In this document: positions 1 to 5,296 of the stretch, in pieces
Numbering within the stretch: position 1 is the stretch's first letter
How the letters are laid out: every line of letters begins with the position of its first letter
Assembly: GCA_903922535.1 (NCBI GenBank)
Contig: CAIXUF010000234.1
Location: 1 to 6,913, forward strand
Reading direction: 5' to 3'
DNA length: 6,913 nucleotides
DNA from: Candidatus Hydrogenedentota bacterium
GTDB taxonomy: Bacteria; Hydrogenedentota; Hydrogenedentia; Hydrogenedentiales; CAITNO01
Notes under the pieces: generated by a model
What the model saw: the letters and a program-made list of their open reading frames with translations, nothing else
Told to the model about the DNA's origin: nothing
Databases searched by the model: none
Made by a program: the position numbers and the translations under genes

Positions 1-590
1 CCATGGCCATGGCGTTCTGGTCCATGGCGTCCCTGCCGCTGGTGTTTTACCACCACCGGCGGTTCGCGCTGATTTCACGCTGGGGGGCGCATGTGGGGGC
101 GTTCCTGCTTGTGGTGGGATGCATCGGCACACTGGGCGTGGCGTGCTTTCCCGACGCGCGCGGCCAGGTCATCGGCAGGCTGGAATGGACGCACATTCAT
201 GAGAAGGCGGCCGTGCTGGTGGCCGCCGGGTACACGCTGGGTCTGCTGTGGTATGGCGGGATGCTGCTGTGGGACCGCATTGCGTGCGCGTTGCGCGGCC
301 GTCCGGGACACTTTGACCACGGGCACCTTGTATGGCCGTACCTGTTCTGGCTGGCAGTGACGGGCGTGGCGGTGTGCGACCAGGTGATCTGGGGCATCCG
401 CTATGAGGGCATGAAGAAGGCTGCGGCCGCTGCGGGTACCCACATCGGCAGTTCCTGGGGCGAGTCGCTGAACACGATCTGGGCCTTCCCGCTTTGGGAG
501 AACATCGTCATCTACACGCTGTTCATCTTCCTGGCATGGTTTACCCTGGCTGTGCCCAACGAGATCCCCCAGAGCGCAAACGGGCGATAA
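1..590 (+). CDS. multi-pass membrane protein of unknown function, probably 5'-truncated
   Basis: The reading frame is open from the window edge to TAA at 588-590. Its first ATG (position 3) falls at the edge with no room for a ribosome binding site, so the true start is probably upstream. The visible 195 residues have about four hydrophobic segments: roughly residues 27-49 (GAFLLVVGCIGTLGVACF), 68-90 (VLVAAGYTLGLLWYGGMLLW), 109-130 (VWPYLFWLAVTGVAVCDQVIW) and 165-185 (IVIYTLFIFLAWFTLAV). Another may be cut at the N-terminus. Between the first two lies a loop with His and acidic residues (WTHIHEKAA). A Gly/FP element before a conserved-looking His, plus repeated helices, is vaguely like the DUF998/Frag1-type families, but I cannot confirm membership. 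It is an inner-membrane protein by composition; no catalytic motif or function can be named. A GC hairpin follows the stop codon. Confidence 0.7.
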   Translation, partial: MAMAFWSMASLPLVFYHHRRFALISRWGAHVGAFLLVVGCIGTLGVACFPDARGQVIGRLEWTHIHEKAAVLVAAGYTLGLLWYGGMLLWDRIACALRGRPGHFDHGHLVWPYLFWLAVTGVAVCDQVIWGIRYEGMKKAAAAAGTHIGSSWGESLNTIWAFPLWENIVIYTLFIFLAWFTLAVPNEIPQSANGR

Positions 591-592
591 CC

Positions 593-618
593 CCGCGCCG
601 GGCAGCGCGGTTCAATTC
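593..618 (+). terminator. GC-rich hairpin after the membrane-protein gene, possible terminator
   Basis: CCGCGC (593-598) pairs perfectly with GCGCGG (605-610) across a six-base loop, starting three bases after the TAA stop. It is followed by TTCAATTCC, which is a weak rather than a true T-tract. The position favours a transcription end for the upstream gene, but the poor T-run makes intrinsic termination uncertain. Confidence 0.4.
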
Positions 619-638
619 CTGCACACAGTCTGTGCGGG
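618..638 (+). other. second hairpin in the leader upstream of the phospholipase-like gene
   Basis: GCACA (621-625) pairs with TGTGC (631-635) across a five-base loop. The stem extends outward by one T-G wobble and two C-G pairs, giving about eight base pairs. It ends 35 bases before the ATG at 674 and could be part of the 5' untranslated RNA or of a terminator pair with the hairpin at 593-610. No function is shown by sequence alone. Confidence 0.3.
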
Positions 639-673
639 CAACATGACGACGGGTGAGACCAGAAGGCCGGGCC

Positions 674-2614
674 ATGCGGGCATTTGCCACAACGTTTTTT
701 GTCGGCGCGCTTGTTTGCGGATGGGCGCAGGCCTTTGGGCCGGCCACGCACGCCTACCTCGCGATTCATGTCACGGGAAGCACCAACGCGGACATCGTGT
801 GGGGCGCCATGGCGCCCGATTTCGCGCCGATGGCCAAGGGGGAGAATCCCACGGCGGCGGCCACGCTGAACAGCATGACCCATTTTGAGTTTGACCGGCT
901 GGCGCCGTCCTGTTTTGCCGGGGGCTTTTCCGCCCACAACGGCACCTGGGGCGGCGACCATTACGCGCACATGATCTATGCCGCACAACCCGAGGAGATC
1001 TTCTCGGTCATCATTATCCGGCAGTTGAGCCAGGAGTTCAGCATCCCGGTGCCGCGCGGCGAGGACCTGTTTGAGGCCGCCATGGACTATCTCGTGCGCG
1101 TGGATTACGGGCCCGCGCTGGGCACGCTCATCGAACAGAGCGCCGCCGCTTCGGGCGCACAAAACGAGCAGGCCGGCGTGGATGCCTTTGCCGCCGAACT
1201 GGCGGCGTGCACGCCGGGATTAACTGCGGCCCAGGCCGAGACGCTCATCCGCAACGCCTTCCGGGCCTACATCCAGGCGACGCACGCCTATGGGCAGGAA
1301 TTGAAGGGTGACACAGCCTCGACGCGGGCGTCGATGCTGCCCATACTGGCCGCCTACCTGAAAGTGGACACGGCCACGGCGGCCACCTATTTCGATCGGG
1401 CCGTGGAACTGTGCACTACGGGGGGATACAAAGCGGAACTGACCCGCATAGCCGGTGAAATGGCCGGACACATGGCCGTGCTGAACTGCCCGTCCACTGA
1501 GGGAGAGGGCGAGAACGAAGGGGAACAGGAGCAGCCGCTCGATTTCTGCGCACTCCTGTACGGCGTGTCGAACAGTCCTTTGCTGGGCGCGGTGGGCGCG
1601 CAGTACCGCAGCCTGATTGCGCTGCTGTCCCCGGACACGGCGGATCTCAACGGCCCCTTCACGGTGGACCTGACCAACTCGGCCAACTACATCGTGAACG
1701 TGCAGGGCAACCAGATGCTCGACGGCGCCAATGAACTCGGACTGCTGGCCCATATCCTCCTGGTCCCGGATTTTGACAACGGCGTGCTGACCCACGCGCA
1801 GGTGCGGGCCGCATGGCAGCACAACTACGATCGGCTGTTGAATTGGAACGTGGGGACGACCCTGGCACCCGCTTTGGTGCCCATGGTCCCGGGGCTTATG
1901 GAAATACTGACCGCCTATGTCACGCTGGGCGATGGGGAATTGACCTCCTCCGCATACAGGACGGCAAGTGGAACGGGTTCCTTCGGGTTTGTCGCCGGGT
2001 TGTTCTCCCTGCTGAACGATGCGCTAATCGAGAACATCGGCAGCGGATTTGCCCATCCCGTGCTGGACAAAGGGGATTTCATGGTGCTGTCGGCGCTGTC
2101 GGCCGATGGCGACGCGGACGGTGACGGGTATACAAACAGGCAAGAATACACCTACTTCTTGCCGCGTTGCTGCGTGCTTCCCGGGAAGAGCAACGCCTCC
2201 ATCGACTATGTGGTGGCGGCGCTCAACCCCGGCATCTGCCCCGACTGTCCCGAATGTCCCACCTGCGCACCCACCAGCGATTCCCTGTACGAAGTCGGCG
2301 GCAAGGCGTGCCTGGCCGTGCCCGGCGCGTTTCCATTTGCCATCGCGTTTTCCTGGTCGAAAGACGGCGCCGGTCCCCTGGATGAGGGCCGGTATGCCGG
2401 CGTGCACTGCCAGCGGCTGTCCATAGTGAATCTGCAACTGGAAGACTCGGGCACCTACCGTTGCGCTTATGGCAGCGCAAAGACCGACTATGCCGTCAGA
2501 ATCACCGTCGCGCCCAAAGTGCCCGTCTGGGGCTGGGGTTCGATTGTGGCTGCGGGGTTGCTCATGGCGGCGTTTGCCGCGCATTCACGGCGCCGGAGAG
2601 GCGCCGTCCGGTAA
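674..2614 (+). CDS. exported zinc-dependent phospholipase C-like protein with Ig-like domain and C-terminal membrane anchor
   Basis: The ATG at 674 is chosen because AGAAGG lies at a good distance upstream and it begins a clean signal peptide (residues 1-20, cut near WAQA-FG). A GTG at 653 would add seven residues. The product has 646 residues. Residues 20-110 carry a pattern resembling the zinc-dependent phospholipase C family: THAYLA (His26), WGAMAPDF (Asp49), THFEFDRL (His70), then FSAHNGTWGGDHYAH with His88, Asp95, His96 and His99 as possible metal ligands. An acidic linker (275-286) leads to an unrecognised, largely helical region (290-475). It is followed by an EF-hand/dockerin-like calcium loop (DGDADGDGY, about 478-486), a Cys-Pro ladder (CPDCPECPTC, 522-531), an Ig-like domain (538-613; FSWSKDG and DSGTYRC), a membrane helix (619-636) and an RRRR tail. 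It is likely displayed on the envelope. The phospholipase assignment is tentative; Ig fold and anchor are firmer. Confidence 0.85.
   Translation: MRAFATTFFVGALVCGWAQAFGPATHAYLAIHVTGSTNADIVWGAMAPDFAPMAKGENPTAAATLNSMTHFEFDRLAPSCFAGGFSAHNGTWGGDHYAHMIYAAQPEEIFSVIIIRQLSQEFSIPVPRGEDLFEAAMDYLVRVDYGPALGTLIEQSAAASGAQNEQAGVDAFAAELAACTPGLTAAQAETLIRNAFRAYIQATHAYGQELKGDTASTRASMLPILAAYLKVDTATAATYFDRAVELCTTGGYKAELTRIAGEMAGHMAVLNCPSTEGEGENEGEQEQPLDFCALLYGVSNSPLLGAVGAQYRSLIALLSPDTADLNGPFTVDLTNSANYIVNVQGNQMLDGANELGLLAHILLVPDFDNGVLTHAQVRAAWQHNYDRLLNWNVGTTLAPALVPMVPGLMEILTAYVTLGDGELTSSAYRTASGTGSFGFVAGLFSLLNDALIENIGSGFAHPVLDKGDFMVLSALSADGDADGDGYTNRQEYTYFLPRCCVLPGKSNASIDYVVAALNPGICPDCPECPTCAPTSDSLYEVGGKACLAVPGAFPFAIAFSWSKDGAGPLDEGRYAGVHCQRLSIVNLQLEDSGTYRCAYGSAKTDYAVRITVAPKVPVWGWGSIVAAGLLMAAFAAHSRRRRGAVR
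2587..2607. terminator. perfect 8-bp hairpin between convergent genes, possible bidirectional terminator
   Basis: ACGGCGCC (2587-2594) and GGCGCCGT (2600-2607) form a perfect GC-rich stem with a five-base loop. It sits in the last codons of the phospholipase-like gene (encoding the Arg-rich tail), about 55 bases beyond the stop of the convergent gene. It has no T-tract on either strand, so intrinsic termination is uncertain. Coding pressure for Arg codons may also explain the palindrome. Confidence 0.3.
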
Positions 2615-2633
2615 CGGCGCGGCACGGGGACAG

Positions 2634-2648
2634 CACCCGGCACGGGTG
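2634..2648. terminator. short hairpin in the 48-bp convergent intergenic gap
   Basis: CACCCG (2634-2639) pairs with CGGGTG (2643-2648) across a three-base loop, between the TAA of the plus-strand gene (2612-2614) and the TAG of the minus-strand gene (2663-2665). The position suits transcription termination for both genes. No T-run follows on either strand, so the call is weak. Confidence 0.3.
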
Positions 2649-2662
2649 GAATGCCTTGGCGG

Positions 2663-4258
2663 CTACTTCACACTGGCCTTCATGTAGTATTTGTCGATAA
2701 CGCGTTCTATGGCTCTGGGTGTGGCGACCACGACCTCGATGTACGCGCCAGTCGCGTGCTGCAGGTCTTCGATGGCAATCAGGTCAAGGGGGTTGACCAT
2801 GGCCACCGTCAACTGGCCGCCGTCATAGGCCAGCGGCACGCAGCGGTGGTTGATGGCCATGTTTTGGGGCACCATGCGCATGGCCTCGGCGGTCATTTCG
2901 CGCTCGATGTCCTCCGCGAAGCGCATGTGCAACTGCGCGGCAAGCGTGGCGGCAATCACCTCCTCGGTGGCATAGCCGAGTTCGACGACAATCTGGCCGA
3001 TCCGCTTGTGCGGATCAGCCGCCTGCATGCGAATTGACTCGTCAAACTGTTCCTGCGTCATGATCTCCGCCTCCACCAGGATCTCGCCCATCTGGCGGCG
3101 CGGCTTGCGGCCGCGGGTGCTGCTGACCACTGGCGCCACATCGTGCTGGGCTTGCGCCTTTTCCCGTTGCGGCACCGGCGGGGACATCGGAATTGGACCT
3201 TCGAGGAAGGAGTCCCCGACAGGCTTCGCGCGCCGTTCCGCCGTTTCGTTCGTCTGGGCCCGGATGCCCAGGGTGCGCAGGGCGCGCGCGCGTTCCCCCT
3301 CCAGTTCAGTCTCAAGCTTGGCGATGCGCGCCCTGAGTCCGGCGGCCTCCGAGACCTTCATTTCAAGTCCTTCAATCTGGCTGAGAAGCATCTTCTTTTC
3401 CAGTTCAGCCCCGCTGCGCTCCTCTTCGGCCGCTTCTGCCCGCCCATGGTGCGCGTCGGCTTCCGCCGCGAGGCGGTCCATCCTCTCGGAGTATTCCAGG
3501 ATCAGGCGATCTCTTTCCGCCAGCGCGGCCTCTGCCGCATCCAGCAGGGCTGCACGTTCCAGGGCGTCCCTCAACTGCGTTTCGACGGATTCCAGCGCCG
3601 CGATGCGCTGATCCTTTTCCGCCAAAGCGGCCTGTGTGGCATCCAGTTGGGCGGCGCGCCCCAGCGCCTCCTCCAATTGCGCCTCGACAAATTCAAGTTC
3701 TGCAATGCGCAAATCCTTTTCCGCCAGAGCGGCCTGTGCTGCGCCGAGTTGTGCCGCGCGCTCCAGCGCCTCCTTCAATTGCGCCTCCACGGACTCCAGC
3801 GCCGCAATGCGCCGGTCTTTTTCAGCCAGGGCGGATTCCGCGGCGTCGAGTTTGTCCGCCCGTTCGAGGGCCTCGGCAAGTCGGCTCTCGGCCAGTTCCA
3901 GTTCGGCGATACGCCCCCGCAGTCCGTCCACCAGTCCCGCCGCGATCTCCAGTTCGGCGAGGTGTGCGTCGCGCTCCTTCAGCTTTTCCGGCAGCGCCTC
4001 CAATTCCGCCAGCGTTGCGCGCAACGCATCCGCCTCGGCGAGGAGTTCTTTCCTGACAGCGGTCTCTTCGGCGAGTTGTTCGCCCTGCCGCGCCAATTCG
4101 GCGGCAACCCCGGCCTGGACCTGTATCAGCCGCCCGGCCTGCTCGTGCAGGCGCGACGCCTGCCGCTGAAGCCGGGTTGCCGCTTCCTCGTGCCATGCGT
4201 CAAACGCCTGGGCTTTGCGCAGAAGATCCCCGACAAGTTCACCGGTGCTGGTTTCCAT
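2663..4258 (-). CDS. long coiled-coil protein with C-terminal MshEN/GspE N-terminal-type domain
   Basis: The start is ATG at 4258 (protein METSTGELV...), 531 residues, stop TAG. A TTG 123 bases further upstream keeps the frame open but lies outside the candidate promoter. Residues 10 to about 325 are nearly all coiled coil, rich in Ala, Glu, Leu, Arg. Within it, residues 130-265 are four tandem 34-residue repeats containing ALAEKDxRIAxLE. A proline-rich, basic linker (about 326-388) precedes a domain typical of the N-terminus of type II secretion and type IV pilus ATPases. That domain has two similar motifs (MGEILVEAEIMTQEQF and RIGQIVVELGYATEEV, about 389-442), then VPQNMAINHRCVPLAYDGGQLTVAM, NPLDLIAIEDL and a closing VVATPRAIERVIDKYY. 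No Walker motifs exist, so it is not an ATPase. In MshE this domain binds cyclic di-GMP. A role as a second-messenger-responsive scaffold or adaptor is inference. There is no signal peptide or membrane helix, so it is probably cytoplasmic. Confidence 0.88.
   Translation of the reverse strand: METSTGELVGDLLRKAQAFDAWHEEAATRLQRQASRLHEQAGRLIQVQAGVAAELARQGEQLAEETAVRKELLAEADALRATLAELEALPEKLKERDAHLAELEIAAGLVDGLRGRIAELELAESRLAEALERADKLDAAESALAEKDRRIAALESVEAQLKEALERAAQLGAAQAALAEKDLRIAELEFVEAQLEEALGRAAQLDATQAALAEKDQRIAALESVETQLRDALERAALLDAAEAALAERDRLILEYSERMDRLAAEADAHHGRAEAAEEERSGAELEKKMLLSQIEGLEMKVSEAAGLRARIAKLETELEGERARALRTLGIRAQTNETAERRAKPVGDSFLEGPIPMSPPVPQREKAQAQHDVAPVVSSTRGRKPRRQMGEILVEAEIMTQEQFDESIRMQAADPHKRIGQIVVELGYATEEVIAATLAAQLHMRFAEDIEREMTAEAMRMVPQNMAINHRCVPLAYDGGQLTVAMVNPLDLIAIEDLQHATGAYIEVVVATPRAIERVIDKYYMKASVK
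3464..3871 (-). repeat. four tandem 102-bp in-frame repeats inside the coiled-coil gene
   Basis: The element ATCCTTTTCCGCC or a close variant recurs on the plus strand at 3509, 3611, 3713 and 3815, each exactly 102 bases apart. On the coding strand the units run 3871-3770, 3769-3668, 3667-3566 and 3565-3464. Each encodes 34 residues (ALERAxxLDAAxxALAEKDxRIAALESVExQLxx). The middle units are the most alike; the last diverges at its end into LILEYSERMDRLAA. A partial further unit (RIAELELAESRLAE) precedes the first. The array most likely arose by unequal recombination or slippage. Confidence 0.9.
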
Positions 4259-4324
4259 GAGACAGTAATTCTCCGGACCATCATGAGAAAGCTGCTGATG
4301 CTGCTTAATACCCAACGGCTGCAA

Positions 4325-4353
4325 ATTATTAATGCACACATCTTTGTAAACAA
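4325..4353 (-). promoter_or_regulatory. candidate sigma-70-type promoter of the coiled-coil gene
   Basis: Read on the minus strand, TTGTTT (4353-4348) is followed after exactly 17 bases by AATAAT (4330-4325), which matches the -10 consensus TATAAT at five of six positions. The -35 matches at three of six. Transcription would begin near 4318, leaving a leader of about 60 bases before ATG 4258 and excluding the far-upstream TTG as start. A GGAG sits 12 bases before that ATG, a rather long spacing. Confidence 0.45.
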
Positions 4354-4396
4354 TTATAGACGTGATCGCCCCCGTGCGCAACCGTTATTCTGGACT

Positions 4397-4420
4397 CTTG
4401 ACCGGAATTCGTGCGTCAAG
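4397..4420. promoter_or_regulatory. inverted repeat CTTGAC-N12-GTCAAG, possible operator
   Basis: CTTGAC (4397-4402) and GTCAAG (4415-4420) are perfect six-base inverted arms separated by 12 bases. The arms extend by GAC/GTC with a two-base bulge on one side. It lies in the divergent intergenic region, where a dimeric regulator could act on one or both genes, but it could equally be an RNA hairpin or chance. Confidence 0.3.
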
Positions 4421-4421
4421 T

Positions 4422-4460
4422 CGCAAATCGCGCCGGTTTTTATTGCATTTATCATTTGCG
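4422..4460. promoter_or_regulatory. inverted repeat CGCAAAT-N25-ATTTGCG
   Basis: CGCAAAT (4422-4428) and ATTTGCG (4454-4460) are perfect seven-base inverted arms spaced 25 bases apart, immediately after the repeat at 4397-4420. The enclosed sequence is AT-rich (GGTTTTTATTGCATTTAT). Candidate regulator-binding site or RNA structure upstream of the SDR gene; no family is recognisable. Confidence 0.3.
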
Positions 4461-4499
4461 GGCCGGTTGATTTTGATGTTTTGTCCATAGAACACAGCC

Positions 4500-4532
4500 A
4501 AGGAGGTTGTCTTGTTCCGCTGCTCCGTGTAG
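4500..4532 (+). promoter_or_regulatory. perfect Shine-Dalgarno with possible six-codon leader ORF
   Basis: AAGGAGGT (4500-4507) is a full anti-16S match about 70 bases upstream of the SDR start, where no gene begins. A TTG at 4512, five bases after the core GGAGG, opens a six-codon frame (MFRCSV if TTG is read as Met) ending in TAG at 4530-4532. It could be a leader peptide, or a ribosome standby site for the SDR message. The evidence is only the SD strength and spacing. Confidence 0.25.
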
Positions 4533-4576
4533 CATGTCTCAAGGTTGACGCAGTTGCTGAGGAGGTTTTTCACGTT

Positions 4577-5296
4577 ATGCTGCTTGAAGGAAAGACGGCG
4601 GTCGTTACCGGTGCGGGCCGCGGCATCGGTCGCGCGATCGCGCTGGCGTTTGCCCGCGAGGGATGCGATGTTGCCGTTGTGGCGCGTTCGGAGGGGGAGA
4701 TTGAAGAAACGCGCCGCCTCGTGGCGGAGACCGGCCGCCGGGTCATTGCGGTGCGCTGCGATGTGGCCGATCCGGCGTCGGTGACCGTCATGGCACAGCT
4801 TGTGCTTGACGAGTTTGGCCCTGTTGACATTCTCGTAAACAATGCGGGCTACGGCAAATTCAGGCCCTTTGTGGAATTGACGGACGAGGAGTTCACCCGA
4901 ACCATTGACGTGAACCTGACCGGGGCGTTTCGCTGCATCAAGGCGTTTCTGCCGGGCATGATGGCGCGCAAGTCGGGCCGGATCATCAATGTGTCGAGCG
5001 TGTCCGGGCTGAAGGGGATTGACCGGCAGAGCGCCTATTGCGCATCGAAGCACGGGCTAAACGGCCTGAGCAAGACGCTGGCGCTGGAACTGCGTCCGTA
5101 TAATATTGCCGTGCATGCGCTGTGTCCCGGCGGCGTGACGACGCGCCTGTCGGAGGAGGAAATGCCCGATCGGGACAAGACGGACTGGATGACGCCGGAG
5201 GACATCGCGCATGTGGCGCTGTTTCTGGCGTCGATGGGACCGCGCGCCACGACGGATGTCATCCATGTGCGCCGGTTCGGCGGCGAGCCGCTCTGA
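4577..5296 (+). CDS. short-chain dehydrogenase/reductase (SDR), FabG-like
   Basis: ATG 4577 is preceded by GAGGAGG (4559-4565). The frame is open far upstream, but similarity to the family begins exactly at MLLEGKTAVVTGAG. The 239-residue product is a classical-length SDR. It has the cofactor loop TGAGRGIG (11-18), NNAG (88-91), Asn113 in DVNLTG, and the catalytic set Ser141 (NVSSVSG), Tyr154 and Lys158 (YCASK). An Arg-Ser after the second strand (VVARSEGE) suggests NADP(H) over NAD(H). It should reduce a carbonyl or oxidise an alcohol in the cytoplasm. The substrate cannot be read from sequence, and annotation as 3-oxoacyl-ACP reductase would be only by family resemblance. The C-terminus (TTDVIHVRRFGGEPL) lacks the usual TGQ...VDGG ending of FabG. 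Its TGA shares one base with the ATG of recD2, so the two are likely translationally coupled. Confidence 0.95.
   Translation: MLLEGKTAVVTGAGRGIGRAIALAFAREGCDVAVVARSEGEIEETRRLVAETGRRVIAVRCDVADPASVTVMAQLVLDEFGPVDILVNNAGYGKFRPFVELTDEEFTRTIDVNLTGAFRCIKAFLPGMMARKSGRIINVSSVSGLKGIDRQSAYCASKHGLNGLSKTLALELRPYNIAVHALCPGGVTTRLSEEEMPDRDKTDWMTPEDIAHVALFLASMGPRATTDVIHVRRFGGEPL

Larger units (their letters stand above)
4259..4576. other. divergent intergenic region, AT-richer than its surroundings
   Basis: This 318-bp stretch separates the divergent coiled-coil gene and SDR gene and contains no convincing protein gene. It is clearly richer in A and T than the flanking coding DNA, particularly 4310-4500. 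It holds the minus-strand promoter candidate, two inverted repeats (4397-4420 and 4422-4460), a direct repeat GCCGGTT (4432-4438 and 4462-4468), and two strong Shine-Dalgarno sequences on the plus strand. I found no well-spaced -35/-10 pair for the SDR gene. Confidence 0.7.

Noticed and set aside
1..27. Three CCATGG palindromes within 27 bases
   Set aside because: They fall in coding sequence with Met-Ala codons and have no further repeat structure; most likely chance.
653..673. GTG start at 653 for the phospholipase-like protein
   Set aside because: It would place charged residues ahead of the signal peptide and overlap the AGAAGG that is well spaced for ATG 674.
512..1162. 216-residue minus-strand open frame opposite the start of the phospholipase-like gene
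   Set aside because: It overlaps two plus-strand genes with signal peptide or membrane segments, has no domain pattern, and shows shadow-frame composition.
2663..4258. Reading the coiled-coil protein as an SMC/Rad50-type or type II secretion ATPase
   Set aside because: No Walker A, Walker B or signature motif is present, and only the ATPase N-terminal domain is recognisable.
4259..4381. N-terminal extension of the coiled-coil protein from a TTG at 4381
   Set aside because: The extension (about 41 residues) has unrelated composition, overlaps the candidate promoter at 4325-4353, and uses a weak start. ATG 4258 begins the coiled-coil-type sequence.
3143..4576. Long plus-strand open frame continuous with the SDR frame, opposite the coiled-coil gene
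   Set aside because: Its translation is rich in repeated Phe/Arg/Gln strings that mirror the antisense repeats. The minus-strand protein has clear domains, and SDR homology plus the ribosome binding site begin at 4577.
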